Source of the DNA: Dokdonia sp.
GTDB taxonomy: Bacteria > Bacteroidota > Bacteroidia > Flavobacteriales > Flavobacteriaceae
NCBI GenBank assembly: GCA_020630915.1
Contig: JAHDIF010000003.1
Span: 329,561 to 393,560 of the forward strand
Length of the DNA: 64,000 nt
Reading direction: 5' to 3'
Made by a program: the position numbers and the translations under genes. Each line of letters starts with the position of its first letter. Positions within the stretch are counted from its first letter, which is position 1. Of the stretch, positions 1 through 10,261 are shown in pieces. The notes beneath the pieces were generated by a model, which made no database searches, had not been told where the DNA came from, and was given only the letters and a program-made list of their open reading frames with translations.

Positions 1-590
1 TCTGCTCCAAGGTTAGCAGGAGTTATAGTTAATGGAGAAAATGTATTGTCTACCAATAATTTGAGGTTGTGTTTTTTGGCAATTTGAGCGAGTCCTGAGA
101 TATCGGCTACCTCAAGTAATGGATTGCTTACAGATTCGCAATACAAAACCTTTGTATTTTTGGTAATAGCAGCTTCTACAACGTCCAGTTTTGTTATGTC
201 TACAAAACTTGTCTCTATGCCCAAACGTGGTGTAAAATTCTTTAAAAAGGCATATGTACCGCCGTAAATAGTTCGGCTTGAAACTATGTGATCACCTGCT
301 TGACATAGTTGCAATAATGCTGGTGTAATGGCTCCCATACCTGTTGCAGCAACATTAGCTGTTTCGGTACCTTCCATAGCGGCTAAGGCTTCTCCTAAGT
401 ATAAATTGGAGGGGGTAGTATGACGAGAATACAGATAGCACCCATCTGCGTTTCCTTCAAAGGTGTCAAACATTGTTTTGGCACTTAAAAAGGTATAGGT
501 CGAGCTGTCTGATATAGATGGATTCACCCCACCAAATTCGCCAAAATATTGTAAATCTTGGATTTCGTTTGCAGGCTTAAAAGACTTCAT
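1..590 (-). CDS. Cys/Met metabolism PLP-dependent enzyme (cystathionine gamma-synthase / methionine gamma-lyase family), truncated by window edge
   Basis: Reverse-strand translation from ATG at 590: MKSFKPANEIQDLQYFGEFGGVNPSISDSSTYTFLSAKTMFDTFEGNADGCYLYSRHTTPSNLYLGEALAAMEGTETANVAATGMGAI...; open to window start, so absent from the ORF track. Confidence 0.85.
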   Translation of the reverse strand, partial: MKSFKPANEIQDLQYFGEFGGVNPSISDSSTYTFLSAKTMFDTFEGNADGCYLYSRHTTPSNLYLGEALAAMEGTETANVAATGMGAITPALLQLCQAGDHIVSSRTIYGGTYAFLKNFTPRLGIETSFVDITKLDVVEAAITKNTKVLYCESVSNPLLEVADISGLAQIAKKHNLKLLVDNTFSPLTITPANLGA

Positions 591-749
591 AATACAGGAT
601 TAATGATTAATAGTCTTCAAAATTACAATTAGATAGATGATATATCAATGAATGTTGTTATATTTAGAAAATAAAACTAAAAATATAGAATAGTCTTGAT
701 AATGCTTTCGTCAAAGCACACAAAAACAACTATTTTTTGAAAATATGTC

Positions 750-1211
750 ATGATGAAATTAGATGCCGTAGATAGGTCCTTACTGAAAATAGTACAAGAA
801 GATTGTAAACTTACTAATAAAGAGCTTTCAGGTAAGTTAAACCTATCTGTAACCGCTGTATATGAACGCATAAAAAAGTTAGAAAGAGAGGGCCTCATAC
901 AGGATTATGTGGCGTTATTAGATACAGAAAAGTTGCATCGTAATTTTATGGTGCTTTGTCAAGTACGATTAGAACGCCATAGTCGTGAGTTCTGGGGAAA
1001 ATTTGAAGAAGATGTTTTGAAACTTGAAGAGGTTACGGAGTGTCTTCATATAAGTGGGGATTATGATTATATTCTAAAAATACGTGTAAAAGACATGAAT
1101 GCTTTTAGAGAATTTTTAGGAGAAAAATTGACTACTTTAGAGCATATAGGAAGTACGCATAGTACTTTTGTAATCAACGAAGTAAAAACAACTACAGCCA
1201 TTCCAGTATGA
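750..1211 (+). CDS. Lrp/AsnC family transcriptional regulator
   Basis: MKLDAVDRSLLKIVQEDCKLTNKELSGKLNLSVTAVYERIKKLEREGLI HTH plus RAM-like C-terminal domain; divergent from the PLP gene. Confidence 0.93.
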   Translation: MMKLDAVDRSLLKIVQEDCKLTNKELSGKLNLSVTAVYERIKKLEREGLIQDYVALLDTEKLHRNFMVLCQVRLERHSREFWGKFEEDVLKLEEVTECLHISGDYDYILKIRVKDMNAFREFLGEKLTTLEHIGSTHSTFVINEVKTTTAIPV

Positions 1212-1849
1212 TGTCTAAACAATACAGAGCGCTTGAGTTCTTTTTATTATTCTTTCTATTGCCTGTAAGTTTGGCATTTCCATTTGATTATAGGATAAAA
1301 GGGATTTTTGTTTTAGTGGCGTTTTTGTACTTATTATTCATCCTTTTTAAAATGACGCCTGTTCGCTTCAGGATGCAAAATGCTATCGATTGGAGACTAT
1401 TTTTTACAAGAGTTTTAATGCAGTTTCTTGTCATTGCTGTAATAACAACACTTTTTGTGTTGTGGCGACAGCCACAAGCGCTGTTTTGTGTCCCTATTAA
1501 CAAACCCTTATTATTTGTAGCTATTTTAGGAATATACACGTTTCTTTCTGTATGGCCTCAAGAAGTCATTTATCGTACTTTCTTTTTTGCTAGATATCGG
1601 GATTTATTCCCATCCAAGAATCTTTTGATTTTTGTAAATGCTATCGTATTCTCATTAGCTCATATATTCTTTAAAAGCACCCTTGTTTTAGTACTTACTT
1701 TTATAGGTGGACTTTTGTTTGCTTATACTTACGTGAAAACTAAATCTACCACTTTAGTATCTATAGAGCACGCTTTGTACGGCAACTGGCTCTTTACTGT
1801 TGGAATGGGAGAGATGCTTGCCTTTCCTGGGCAGGAGGCGTGTGGGTAA
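1208..1849 (+). CDS. CPBP family intramembrane metalloprotease (CAAX protease-like)
   Basis: Multi-TM protein with PQEVIYRTFFFARY and NAIVFSLAHIFF motifs. Confidence 0.75.
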   Translation: MMSKQYRALEFFLLFFLLPVSLAFPFDYRIKGIFVLVAFLYLLFILFKMTPVRFRMQNAIDWRLFFTRVLMQFLVIAVITTLFVLWRQPQALFCVPINKPLLFVAILGIYTFLSVWPQEVIYRTFFFARYRDLFPSKNLLIFVNAIVFSLAHIFFKSTLVLVLTFIGGLLFAYTYVKTKSTTLVSIEHALYGNWLFTVGMGEMLAFPGQEACG

Positions 1850-2108
1850 AAAAAAAATGGAGATTTTGTAGAGTGCATCCCACAAAATTTTTAAAAATTC
1901 GCGTTAATATCATTAACAATTCCAAATCAGAAAGTGTGAGTATATTGCTCGATTGGAGATTAACGATTATTGATGTAGGATTTTTGAATTCCTAGTAACG
2001 AATATTGAGTGATGAAGCAGGTAAAGGCTATAGTCCTACAGCTAATGACTAATTTAATTTTGAGAATTTTTGTCACTCACTAAACTTTTAAACTAATCTT
2101 ACCCTTTG

Positions 2109-2116
2109 TATCTTTG
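2109..2116 (+). promoter_or_regulatory. putative Bacteroidetes -7 box (TATCTTTG) upstream of lpdA
   Basis: Matches TAnnTTTG consensus 22 bp before the ATG; no well-spaced -33 TTG identified. Confidence 0.4.
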
Positions 2117-2138
2117 CACAACGAATTAAAAACACACT

Positions 2139-3542
2139 ATGAGTTCATACGATGTAGCCGTGATAGGCTCGGGTCCTGGAGGATATGTAGCAGCCATACG
2201 CTGCGCACAACTAGGAATGAAAACTGCCATTATAGAGAAGTACGACACCTTAGGCGGCACTTGCCTTAATGTAGGTTGTATTCCATCTAAAGCCCTATTA
2301 GATAGTTCGCACCATTATGAAGATGCTATCAAGCATTTTGATGAGCACGGTATTGAGCTAGGCGATGTAAAATTCTCTCTTGAGAAAATGATTGCCCGTA
2401 AACAAGGCGTGGTTGATATGACTACCAAAGGCATTGATTTCTTAATGGATAAGAATAAGATAGACGTATATCACGGTGTGGGATCTTTTAAAGATGCTAC
2501 GCATATTGATATCGCTGTCGCGAAAGAGAAAGCCCAAACCATAGAAGCCGCTAAAACCATTATCGCAACCGGTTCTAAACCAAGCACACTTCCTTTTATT
2601 ACTTTAGATAAGGAACGAATCATTACATCTACCGAAGCTTTAAAGCTTCCAGAAGTACCTAAACATATGATTGTGATAGGTGGTGGTGTTATTGGATTGG
2701 AATTAGGACAAGTTTATAAAAGACTAGGGGCAGAAGTAACTGTGGTTGAGTATATGGACCGTATTATTCCTACAATGGATAAGGCGCAGTCTAAAGAATT
2801 GATGAAAGTCTTTAAAAAGCAAAAAGTAAAATTTGCCTTGTCTCACGGAGTTACTGCTGTAGCGCGCAAAGGTGATGAAGTTATAGTGAAGGCAACCAAT
2901 AAAAAAGGTGAAGAAGTAGAGTTTAAAGGTGATTATTGCTTAGTATCTGTGGGGCGTCGTGCTTATACAGATGGCTTAAACTTAAAAGCTGTTGGCATCC
3001 CTACAGACAATAGAGGTAGAGTAGAAGTAAATGAACATTTACAAACTAATGTTTCTAATATTTATGCTATTGGAGATGTAATAAAGGGAGCAATGCTTGC
3101 GCACAAAGCAGAGGAAGAAGGCGTTTTTGTTGCCGAAACAATGGCAGGACAAAAACCACATATAGATTATAACTTGATTCCAGGTGTTGTCTATACGTGG
3201 CCAGAAGTTGCTTCTGTAGGAAAAACCGAAGAACAGTTAATAGAAGCTGGTGTAGCTTACAAAGCAGGTTCTTTCCCAGTGAGAGCATTAGGACGTAGTC
3301 GTGCTTCTGGAGATATCGATGGATTTGTAAAAATCCTTGCAGATAAAGCTACAGATGAAGTATTAGGAGTGCATATGGTAGGCGCTAGAGCTGCCGACCT
3401 TATTGCAGAAGGTGTGACCGCTATGGAGTTTCGCGCAAGTGCCGAAGATATTGCTCGTATGAGTCATCCGCATCCTACCTATACCGAAGCCGTAAAAGAA
3501 GCTGCCCTTGCTGCTACTGGAGATAGAGCGTTACACGTATAA
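2139..3542 (+). CDS. lpdA: dihydrolipoyl dehydrogenase
   Basis: GSGPGGYVAAIRCAQLG, GGTCLNVGCIPSKALL redox-active disulfide motif, HPHPTYTEAVKEA C-terminal motif. Confidence 0.97.
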   Translation: MSSYDVAVIGSGPGGYVAAIRCAQLGMKTAIIEKYDTLGGTCLNVGCIPSKALLDSSHHYEDAIKHFDEHGIELGDVKFSLEKMIARKQGVVDMTTKGIDFLMDKNKIDVYHGVGSFKDATHIDIAVAKEKAQTIEAAKTIIATGSKPSTLPFITLDKERIITSTEALKLPEVPKHMIVIGGGVIGLELGQVYKRLGAEVTVVEYMDRIIPTMDKAQSKELMKVFKKQKVKFALSHGVTAVARKGDEVIVKATNKKGEEVEFKGDYCLVSVGRRAYTDGLNLKAVGIPTDNRGRVEVNEHLQTNVSNIYAIGDVIKGAMLAHKAEEEGVFVAETMAGQKPHIDYNLIPGVVYTWPEVASVGKTEEQLIEAGVAYKAGSFPVRALGRSRASGDIDGFVKILADKATDEVLGVHMVGARAADLIAEGVTAMEFRASAEDIARMSHPHPTYTEAVKEAALAATGDRALHV

Positions 3543-3560
3543 AGCGTATGTTTAGATATT

Positions 3561-3590
3561 AAAAAAGTCCTTCAATTGAAGGGCTTTTTT
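3561..3590. terminator. bidirectional rho-independent terminator
   Basis: aaaaaagtccttcaattgaagggctttttt between convergent lpdA and FkbM genes. Confidence 0.85.
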
Positions 3591-3593
3591 ATT

Positions 3594-4391
3594 CTATTTA
3601 TTTGTTAGTTTATTAATAAGCTCCCTATCCGATTTTCTAACGGCAATAAAATTGGGTCCTAAGAAATCTTCTTGCTTATGGGAGTATTTTTTGAACTCAA
3701 CCGTTTTAGGATAAATTTTTCCTAATTGATACCCGACGCTTTCAAAAAACTCGTGATAGTCTACCAGAAGTTTTTTTGTAGTGATATTAATATAGCCATA
3801 TTCAAACTGTATGGCACGTATGTTTCCTGCCAAAAGGCTCTCTTTAATTCCCAGTAGCACCTCATATTCTGCGCCTTCCACATCTATTTTGAGAAGGTCT
3901 ATATGAGTAAGGTTATATTCTTTCATAAAGGCATCTCCTGTAGTAAGAGATATGGTAGTAGTCTCTTTAGACTGATGTTTCCACCCTTTAATGTCATATA
4001 AAGAAGAGTGCGTACTAGACGGAAATAAATGAATTTCTTGTTGTTTTGTCTCGCTATACAAGCCTTTTTGTAAGGCAGTGGCTGTTTTGCAATGAGCAAT
4101 ATTTTCTGAAAGGGTTTTAAAAGTAGTAGCTACTGGTTCAAAAGAGTAAATAATGGCTTCGGGATTTTGAGCATAAATGGCCTTCGTATAACCGCCCACA
4201 TTGGCACCGCCATCTATAACAATGGCTCCCTTATGCGAAGCTACTTTTTTGATTACTGTTACTTCACCATTACTATGTATGTCGTAATTTTTGTTCTCAT
4301 ACATTCGGTTCAAAGCTTTTCCAAAACTTGCTAAACCTTTAAAAAAGGCATTGTGAGTATTCCTTTTAAAGAGTCTTTTGAGTGTCCCCAT
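3594..4391 (-). CDS. FkbM family methyltransferase
   Basis: VIDGGANVGGYTKAI, IDLLKIDVEGAEYEVLLG motifs. Confidence 0.85.
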   Translation of the reverse strand: MGTLKRLFKRNTHNAFFKGLASFGKALNRMYENKNYDIHSNGEVTVIKKVASHKGAIVIDGGANVGGYTKAIYAQNPEAIIYSFEPVATTFKTLSENIAHCKTATALQKGLYSETKQQEIHLFPSSTHSSLYDIKGWKHQSKETTTISLTTGDAFMKEYNLTHIDLLKIDVEGAEYEVLLGIKESLLAGNIRAIQFEYGYINITTKKLLVDYHEFFESVGYQLGKIYPKTVEFKKYSHKQEDFLGPNFIAVRKSDRELINKLTNK

Positions 4392-4485
4392 TCATGTCTG
4401 TTATGCAGTAAAGATACTAAAACAAATACTCCTTTTTGTTTGCCTTTTCAGCTGCTATTAGGGTGGAAATATACCCTTAGAGTTG

Positions 4486-4493
4486 TATTTTTG
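4486..4493 (+). promoter_or_regulatory. putative Bacteroidetes -7 box (TATTTTTG)
   Basis: TAnnTTTG match 21 bp before ATG of heme A synthase gene. Confidence 0.4.
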
Positions 4494-4513
4494 CAGGGTA
4501 AAATCAACCTATT

Positions 4514-5602
4514 ATGTGGTATCGTCGCGGCCTTAAAATTTCTATCATTTTCTTGTATCTTATTATCATCGCAGGTGCTGTGGTACGTATGACTGGAAGC
4601 GGCATGGGATGCCCTGATTGGCCACAATGTTTTGGGTATTTGATCCCCCCAACAGAAGCATCTGAACTTGAATTTAAACCTAATCATTCGTACGAAAAAG
4701 GACAGGTAATCATTCTTGGAGAATCTTTACGTGTAGCTGCATCCAATTTTACGTCTGGAAGTATATATCAAGAAACAAACTGGAACACCTACGACAAGCA
4801 CGATTATGCGGCTTTTAATGTATGGCATACCTGGATAGAATATATAAATAGGTTGGTTACGGCGCTTGCAGGAATTCCTATCCTACTTATGATTATTATG
4901 GCATTTTGGTATTGGAAAGGCCGTTTCTGGCTCATTGTGGGGAGCTTTATGGTATTGCCACTAATGCTTTTTCAGGCTTGGCTAGGTAAACAAGTGGTAG
5001 ATTCTAATCTGTTACCTATTAAAATTACGATTCATATGATAGCCGCATTGGTTATCGTAGCGCTACTGTTATGGCTTTGGTTTAAATCTCAACAAAAAGA
5101 AAGACGTTTATTAGGAGAAAAGGTTGCGATGAGTACGCTTTCGCGAAAGCGTAATACATTAAAAAAATATGACCTTATATTTAAGAATTTAATGCTTCTT
5201 GCCGTATTCAGCACATTAATTCAAGTAGCTTTTGGGACACAAGTACGACAATATGTGGATGAACGTGTGGCAGAAGTAGGCTACGAAGCCAAAGGTTTAT
5301 GGTTAGAGCCAACTACAATTATGTTTTACGTGCACCGTTCTTTTTCTATTTTGATAACACTGATTAGTGTCTATATTTTTTACCGTAATAGAAAGCTATT
5401 GCTTGGGCACACTTCACTTTTAAACTGGGTGCTTATTTTTATTGGTCTTGAGATTATGACAGGAATACTTATGTACTATGTAGATTTTCCTTTTGGGACG
5501 CAGCCGTTACATCTTGTTATAGCTTCGTTGCTTTTTGGGGTACAGTTTTATCTATTATTACAAAGCAGTAGAGGTACTGCAGGAGAAGAAGTATTTTCGT
5601 AA
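4514..5602 (+). CDS. ctaA: heme A synthase (COX15/CtaA family)
   Basis: Multi-TM; GAVVRMTGSGMGCPDWPQCFG, HTWIEYINRLVTALAG, TQVRQYVDE motifs. Confidence 0.93.
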   Translation: MWYRRGLKISIIFLYLIIIAGAVVRMTGSGMGCPDWPQCFGYLIPPTEASELEFKPNHSYEKGQVIILGESLRVAASNFTSGSIYQETNWNTYDKHDYAAFNVWHTWIEYINRLVTALAGIPILLMIIMAFWYWKGRFWLIVGSFMVLPLMLFQAWLGKQVVDSNLLPIKITIHMIAALVIVALLLWLWFKSQQKERRLLGEKVAMSTLSRKRNTLKKYDLIFKNLMLLAVFSTLIQVAFGTQVRQYVDERVAEVGYEAKGLWLEPTTIMFYVHRSFSILITLISVYIFYRNRKLLLGHTSLLNWVLIFIGLEIMTGILMYYVDFPFGTQPLHLVIASLLFGVQFYLLLQSSRGTAGEEVFS

Positions 5603-5682
5603 TTTCTTAATAACTCACAACATATTGTCTCTATAAATAGCCAAACTTCTCCCTATCTTTATCACCCTTAAATAACACCAAG

Positions 5683-6192
5683 ATGATATATCGTTTTCGC
5701 ATCATATTAGACACAGAAGAAGATGTTTTTAGAGATTTAGAGATTGATCAAGGTGCGACCTTAGAAGACTTTAATAATGCAATTACCCAATCCTTTGGAT
5801 TTGATGGAATTGAAATGGCTTCATTCTATATTTCTAATGACTCTTGGGAGCAAGGAGAAGAGATCTCACAGTTCGATATGAGTGAAGGAGTGGATTCTGT
5901 GCGTCTTATGAATGAAACTTTAGTGGAAGATGTGGTTAGTGAGTCTCAAACTAAGTTGTTATATGTTTATGATTTTTTAAACATGTGGCGATTTATGATA
6001 GAGCTGGCAGAGATTGCAGAACCAGAAGATAATATTCTTTATCCTAATCTTATGTTTGTGCAGGGGCAAGTACCTGATCAAGCACCAGATGTGGCCTTTG
6101 AAGCAGAAAAAGATGAATATGATGATGAGTTTGAAGACGACATAGATATAGATGATCTTGATGACCTTAATTTTGACCAAAACTGGAATTAA
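5683..6192 (+). CDS. plasmid pRiA4b ORF-3-like / IS1096 passenger-like domain protein
   Basis: MIYRFRIILDTEEDVFRDLEIDQGATLEDFNNAITQSFGFDG with very acidic C-terminus. Confidence 0.7.
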   Translation: MIYRFRIILDTEEDVFRDLEIDQGATLEDFNNAITQSFGFDGIEMASFYISNDSWEQGEEISQFDMSEGVDSVRLMNETLVEDVVSESQTKLLYVYDFLNMWRFMIELAEIAEPEDNILYPNLMFVQGQVPDQAPDVAFEAEKDEYDDEFEDDIDIDDLDDLNFDQNWN

Positions 6193-6216
6193 CTCCAACG
6201 ACTAGCATTACATTTT

Positions 6217-7272
6217 ATGATTAATTTATATTCGGCGCAAATTGAGTCGCTTTCTATACATCGCGTAGGTAATAAGAGTAAGGCCGAAGGTCTTTTTGTA
6301 TCACAAGATCCGTATCCACTTTCTGATGAGCTTACACCTTTAATTAAAGAGTTTTTTTTCAAAAGCTTTCGCGAAAAAGAAGAAAACTATTACAAATTTG
6401 AGCACGAAGCAGATTTAGAATTCCATACCCTATTTGGGATTGCAAAGAAAATATTTGAAAACCCTAGCGCAACACATCTCCTGTCTGAAGAGATTGCTAA
6501 GCACCTCTATGCGCAGAGTGAGCATCCACATATTAAGGCGGGAGAGCTGTATATTGTACACCTAGATAACGTACTTATAGATAACAATAAGACAGACGCG
6601 ATAGGTATCTTTAAAAGTGAGTTAAAGCAGGACTTTTTACAGTTTCGCGAAAGCGGAACCAACCTAGAAATGATTCTAGAACAAGGGATCAATCTTAATA
6701 AACTAGACAAAGGCGCTTTAATCTTTAATCATAAAGAAGAAGAAGGATACAAGGTACTTTCTGTAGATAGTAACCGTTATGATACAAAATATTGGTTAGA
6801 AAATTTCTTGGGTGTAGCAACCTTTGAGGATGATAATTTTTACACAAAAAAGTATCTTAAATTTTGCCAAGACTTTGCAAAAGATGTAGTCCTACCGGCA
6901 GAAGATAAGAAAGAAGAAGTTTTATTTATGAATCGTGCTGTGAATCATTTTGCAAAGAATGACGCCTTTGTAGAGAGTACTTTTGTAAATGAAGTGATTG
7001 ATAATCCCGATCTGATACCAGAATTTAGACATTATAAGACGGAGCAAGCTCCTAAGTATAAGATAGAGGACTTGACAGAATTCCCTATATCTAATAAGGC
7101 TGTTACAGCACAGCGCAAGAAGATCAAAAATGTTATTAATCTAGACACCAATATCCAGATAAAAATGGACTTTATTAATCCAGAAAGTGCAGAAAAATTT
7201 GTAGAAAAAGGATGGGATGAAGAAAAACAGATGTACTATTATTTGGTGTATTTTAATAAAGAGCAACTGTAA
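6217..7272 (+). CDS. nucleoid-associated protein (NdpA/YejK family)
   Basis: N-terminal IESLSIHRVGNKSKAEGLFVS and overall architecture of the NdpA family. Confidence 0.75.
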   Translation: MINLYSAQIESLSIHRVGNKSKAEGLFVSQDPYPLSDELTPLIKEFFFKSFREKEENYYKFEHEADLEFHTLFGIAKKIFENPSATHLLSEEIAKHLYAQSEHPHIKAGELYIVHLDNVLIDNNKTDAIGIFKSELKQDFLQFRESGTNLEMILEQGINLNKLDKGALIFNHKEEEGYKVLSVDSNRYDTKYWLENFLGVATFEDDNFYTKKYLKFCQDFAKDVVLPAEDKKEEVLFMNRAVNHFAKNDAFVESTFVNEVIDNPDLIPEFRHYKTEQAPKYKIEDLTEFPISNKAVTAQRKKIKNVINLDTNIQIKMDFINPESAEKFVEKGWDEEKQMYYYLVYFNKEQL

Positions 7273-7274
7273 TT

Positions 7275-8348
7275 TTAAATAATATCCTTGGTGATATTCT
7301 TGAGACTAATGTCTTGATAATTACGTTTTACAAAGTCTAATGCAGCTTTAAGTACGTGCCCCATAGATGGTGCTCTTTTAAATGAGACATCAGCAGTGTA
7401 TTTATATATTTCTTCCCGTAATAATTTGACGTTTAGATCGGTAGAGATGGTATCATTAGACATTACTTTAAGAAGCCTATACAATCTTTTTTTACTGGTA
7501 ATAATACGTTTTGCAAGTAAGGCACGCTCTTCATTTCTGTATTGTTCTATTGATCTTTGGTCAAGTTTTTCTCTTACAAGACTTACAAAAGAAGTGTTTT
7601 CTTTAAAGACGAAAGGTTGGTATACCATAAATTTCCCTTCAAAACATTGTTGATCAAAATCTATAGCACGTATTTTATACCGTATAAGGTCAAAGTCATG
7701 TGTAGGTATAATTACAAAGTTATATGATCGCATATCACCTAGAAGCGTTATTGTACAACGTTCATTAAATTTTACAAACTCTTTTGCAATTTGAGAAATT
7801 CCCAGTTCGTCTACCTCTGAGAGATTTTTTGCAATAAATTCGTCACCTGGAATTCCCGATATATGTTCTTCTATTAGTGTGCTTCCATAGGCAAGGAAGT
7901 TTATTCTATTAGGCGATAGGATATGTTCTAGTTCTAGGCCATAAATCCTACTAGCATCTGCTTTTTTTACATAAAAATAAACGTAGTTGTTATTGAAGAG
8001 ATTCATGACCTTAATTCGAAACGGTTTAGAATTACCAAATGTGCAAAAATCTATAGCAGCAATTTTTAGATAATCAAAAATCTCTTCATTACCATCTGAG
8101 TGTAATTGGGTGTAGATACGCTTTAGGCTATATTCAATCTCATTTTGCTCAAATTCTGGGTAGAATACCCTAAGCCACAATGTAGGATTCCCTTCTATAT
8201 CTTCAAGATCTACTCCCCCCGAAAAACGTAATAAGTCATCATATGAAATAGCAGATTTTGTTCGCCTTTCGTATTTTTTTAAATACTTTTTGAGCTCATC
8301 ATTAATAGGATAAGCAGGCTTTTTTTTCGACATTAAGCGTTGACTCAT
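7275..8348 (-). CDS. hypothetical protein with kinase-like catalytic-loop signature
   Basis: LLGDMRSYNF...RAIDFDQQ resembles the GDxxxxN / (I)DFD pair of APH- or HipA-like kinase folds; no confident family. Confidence 0.5.
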   Translation of the reverse strand: MSQRLMSKKKPAYPINDELKKYLKKYERRTKSAISYDDLLRFSGGVDLEDIEGNPTLWLRVFYPEFEQNEIEYSLKRIYTQLHSDGNEEIFDYLKIAAIDFCTFGNSKPFRIKVMNLFNNNYVYFYVKKADASRIYGLELEHILSPNRINFLAYGSTLIEEHISGIPGDEFIAKNLSEVDELGISQIAKEFVKFNERCTITLLGDMRSYNFVIIPTHDFDLIRYKIRAIDFDQQCFEGKFMVYQPFVFKENTSFVSLVREKLDQRSIEQYRNEERALLAKRIITSKKRLYRLLKVMSNDTISTDLNVKLLREEIYKYTADVSFKRAPSMGHVLKAALDFVKRNYQDISLKNITKDII

Positions 8349-8440
8349 TATAGGCTATATTTCTAAGTAAAGATACTAAAGGATGTAACAAAAAGGGTGT
8401 GCAATCGTCTACTTATAACAATTAAAAAACAACTGACCAC

Positions 8441-9340
8441 TTGGAAACAATTCTCACACTTAAAAATCTTACAAAACATTACGGTAGGGTAAAAGCTGTA
8501 AACGATCTCTCGTTTACCATAGAAAAAGGCAATGTATACGGTATTTTAGGACCTAATGGCAGTGGTAAATCCACCACTTTAGGGATGGTGTTAAATGTAG
8601 TAAATGCGACAAAAGGTGATTTTCATTGGTTTGATGGGAGTGATTCTACACATAATGCACTTAAAAAAGTGGGGGCCATTATAGAGCGCCCTAATTTTTA
8701 TCCTTATATGACTGCTGCTCAGAATCTTGCTTTGGTTTGTAAAATTAAAGCAGTACCTACAGATAAGATAGATGAGAAGCTAGAGATTGTAGGACTGTTA
8801 GATAGAAAAAATAGTAAGTTTAGAACCTATTCATTAGGTATGAAACAGCGTCTCGCCATAGCTAGCGCATTGCTCAATGACCCAGAGATTCTTATTCTTG
8901 ATGAGCCTACAAATGGTCTTGATCCACAAGGAATTCATCAGATACGAGAGATTATAAAGAAAATTGCGGCCAATGGTACAACTATCTTGCTAGCATCACA
9001 TTTATTAGATGAAGTAGAGAAAGTATGTAGCCACGTTGTCATCCTGCGTAAAGGAGTGAAGTTGTATTCTGGAAGAGTAGACGCGATGAATGCAAGCCAT
9101 GGCTTTTTTGAACTCAAATGTGATGATGAAGAAAAGCTCAAAACATATCTAGAGAATAATCCATTATTTGGCGAAGTGACCACAGAGGGAGATTTGATTA
9201 CAGGGTATTTAAAGAGTCCGCTTAGCGCGAAAGAACTTAATTCCCAACTGCATAGCCAGGATATTGTGTTAACGCATCTAGTGCAACGCAAAGAAAGCCT
9301 GGAAGAGCAATTCCTTCAATTAACTAACAACCTAAACTAA
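8441..9340 (+). CDS. ABC transporter ATP-binding protein
   Basis: Walker A GPNGSGKST, signature YSLGMKQRLAIA, Walker B ILILDEP; TTG start. Confidence 0.95.
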   Translation: METILTLKNLTKHYGRVKAVNDLSFTIEKGNVYGILGPNGSGKSTTLGMVLNVVNATKGDFHWFDGSDSTHNALKKVGAIIERPNFYPYMTAAQNLALVCKIKAVPTDKIDEKLEIVGLLDRKNSKFRTYSLGMKQRLAIASALLNDPEILILDEPTNGLDPQGIHQIREIIKKIAANGTTILLASHLLDEVEKVCSHVVILRKGVKLYSGRVDAMNASHGFFELKCDDEEKLKTYLENNPLFGEVTTEGDLITGYLKSPLSAKELNSQLHSQDIVLTHLVQRKESLEEQFLQLTNNLN

Positions 9341-9346
9341 GCCCTC

Positions 9347-10183
9347 ATGTTACGACTTTTAAATATAGAATTTCAGAAATTAAGATATAGTAAGTCTGCT
9401 AAGGTATTGACCATCGCATATTTCGTTATCCTTCTTTTTATAGCTTTAATAGTTTCAATAGAGTTTAATATAGGCGATATTAAAGTTCGCATTGCAGACC
9501 AGGGAATCTTTAATTTCCCTTTTATATGGCACTTTAATACCTATATGGCTGCTATTCTTAAATTCTTTCTAGCCGTAGTTATAGTTTCTATGATGGCGAA
9601 TGAGTATAGCAATCGGACACTCAAACAAAACCTGATAGATGGTATGAGTAAGAAAGAATTTGTTTTGAGTAAATTCCTTACGGTTACTGTATTTGCATTA
9701 ATTTCGGCCTTTTTTGTTTTGATAATGACGCTAATACTTGGGTACAGTTTTTCAGACTTTACCGAGTTTAGTATTGTTATTCAAGATACTGAGTTTATAC
9801 TTGCTTATTTTCTTAAGCTTACTGCCTTTTTCTCTTTTTGTTTATTTCTAGGGGTTCTGGTAAAGCGATCAGCATTCGCACTAGGATTTCTTTTTATATG
9901 GTGGATTATTGAGAATATAAGTTATGCATTACTTAAATGGGAGCTTTTTAAAGATACAGATATAGCAGATAATGTGGTACAGCTCTTCCCACTATGGTCA
10001 ATGAGCAATCTTATAGACAGACCTTTTGAACGTTTAAATTTCGTTCAGAGTGCGGCGAGCCAGCTCAATGCAGATATAGGTATAGACTATGCCGTTCACT
10101 GGTATGAAGTAGTAATTGTACTCGTATGGATCTTTCTCTTTATCTATGGTTCATTTGCTTTGCTCAAAAAGCGAGATTTATAA
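9347..10183 (+). CDS. ABC-2 type transporter permease
   Basis: Multi-TM protein immediately downstream of the ATPase; MANEYSNRTLKQNLIDGMSKKEFVLSKF motif. Confidence 0.88.
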   Translation: MLRLLNIEFQKLRYSKSAKVLTIAYFVILLFIALIVSIEFNIGDIKVRIADQGIFNFPFIWHFNTYMAAILKFFLAVVIVSMMANEYSNRTLKQNLIDGMSKKEFVLSKFLTVTVFALISAFFVLIMTLILGYSFSDFTEFSIVIQDTEFILAYFLKLTAFFSFCLFLGVLVKRSAFALGFLFIWWIIENISYALLKWELFKDTDIADNVVQLFPLWSMSNLIDRPFERLNFVQSAASQLNADIGIDYAVHWYEVVIVLVWIFLFIYGSFALLKKRDL

Positions 10184-10261
10184 GCAGTTTTATGAGTAAT
10201 AATTTTATAGTTGTCAATACCTTATGTAAGCGCTAATAGCTTCTCTATTTTTAGGGTAGAA

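Noticed and set aside
677-898. Antisense ORFs in the track (e.g. 677..898, 1288..1539, 3067..3288, 8938..9291, 45422..45736, 56591..56947, 58145..58552)
   Set aside because: They lie opposite well-supported coding genes, show no family motifs, and look like reverse-frame artefacts.
5134-5153. Palindrome as a ParB parS or Noc-binding site
   Set aside because: parS and Noc sites have TTTC-(4 bp)-GAAA half-site spacing; this motif has TTTC-GC-GAAA. Density of about one per 3 kb throughout the window also does not resemble clustered parS.
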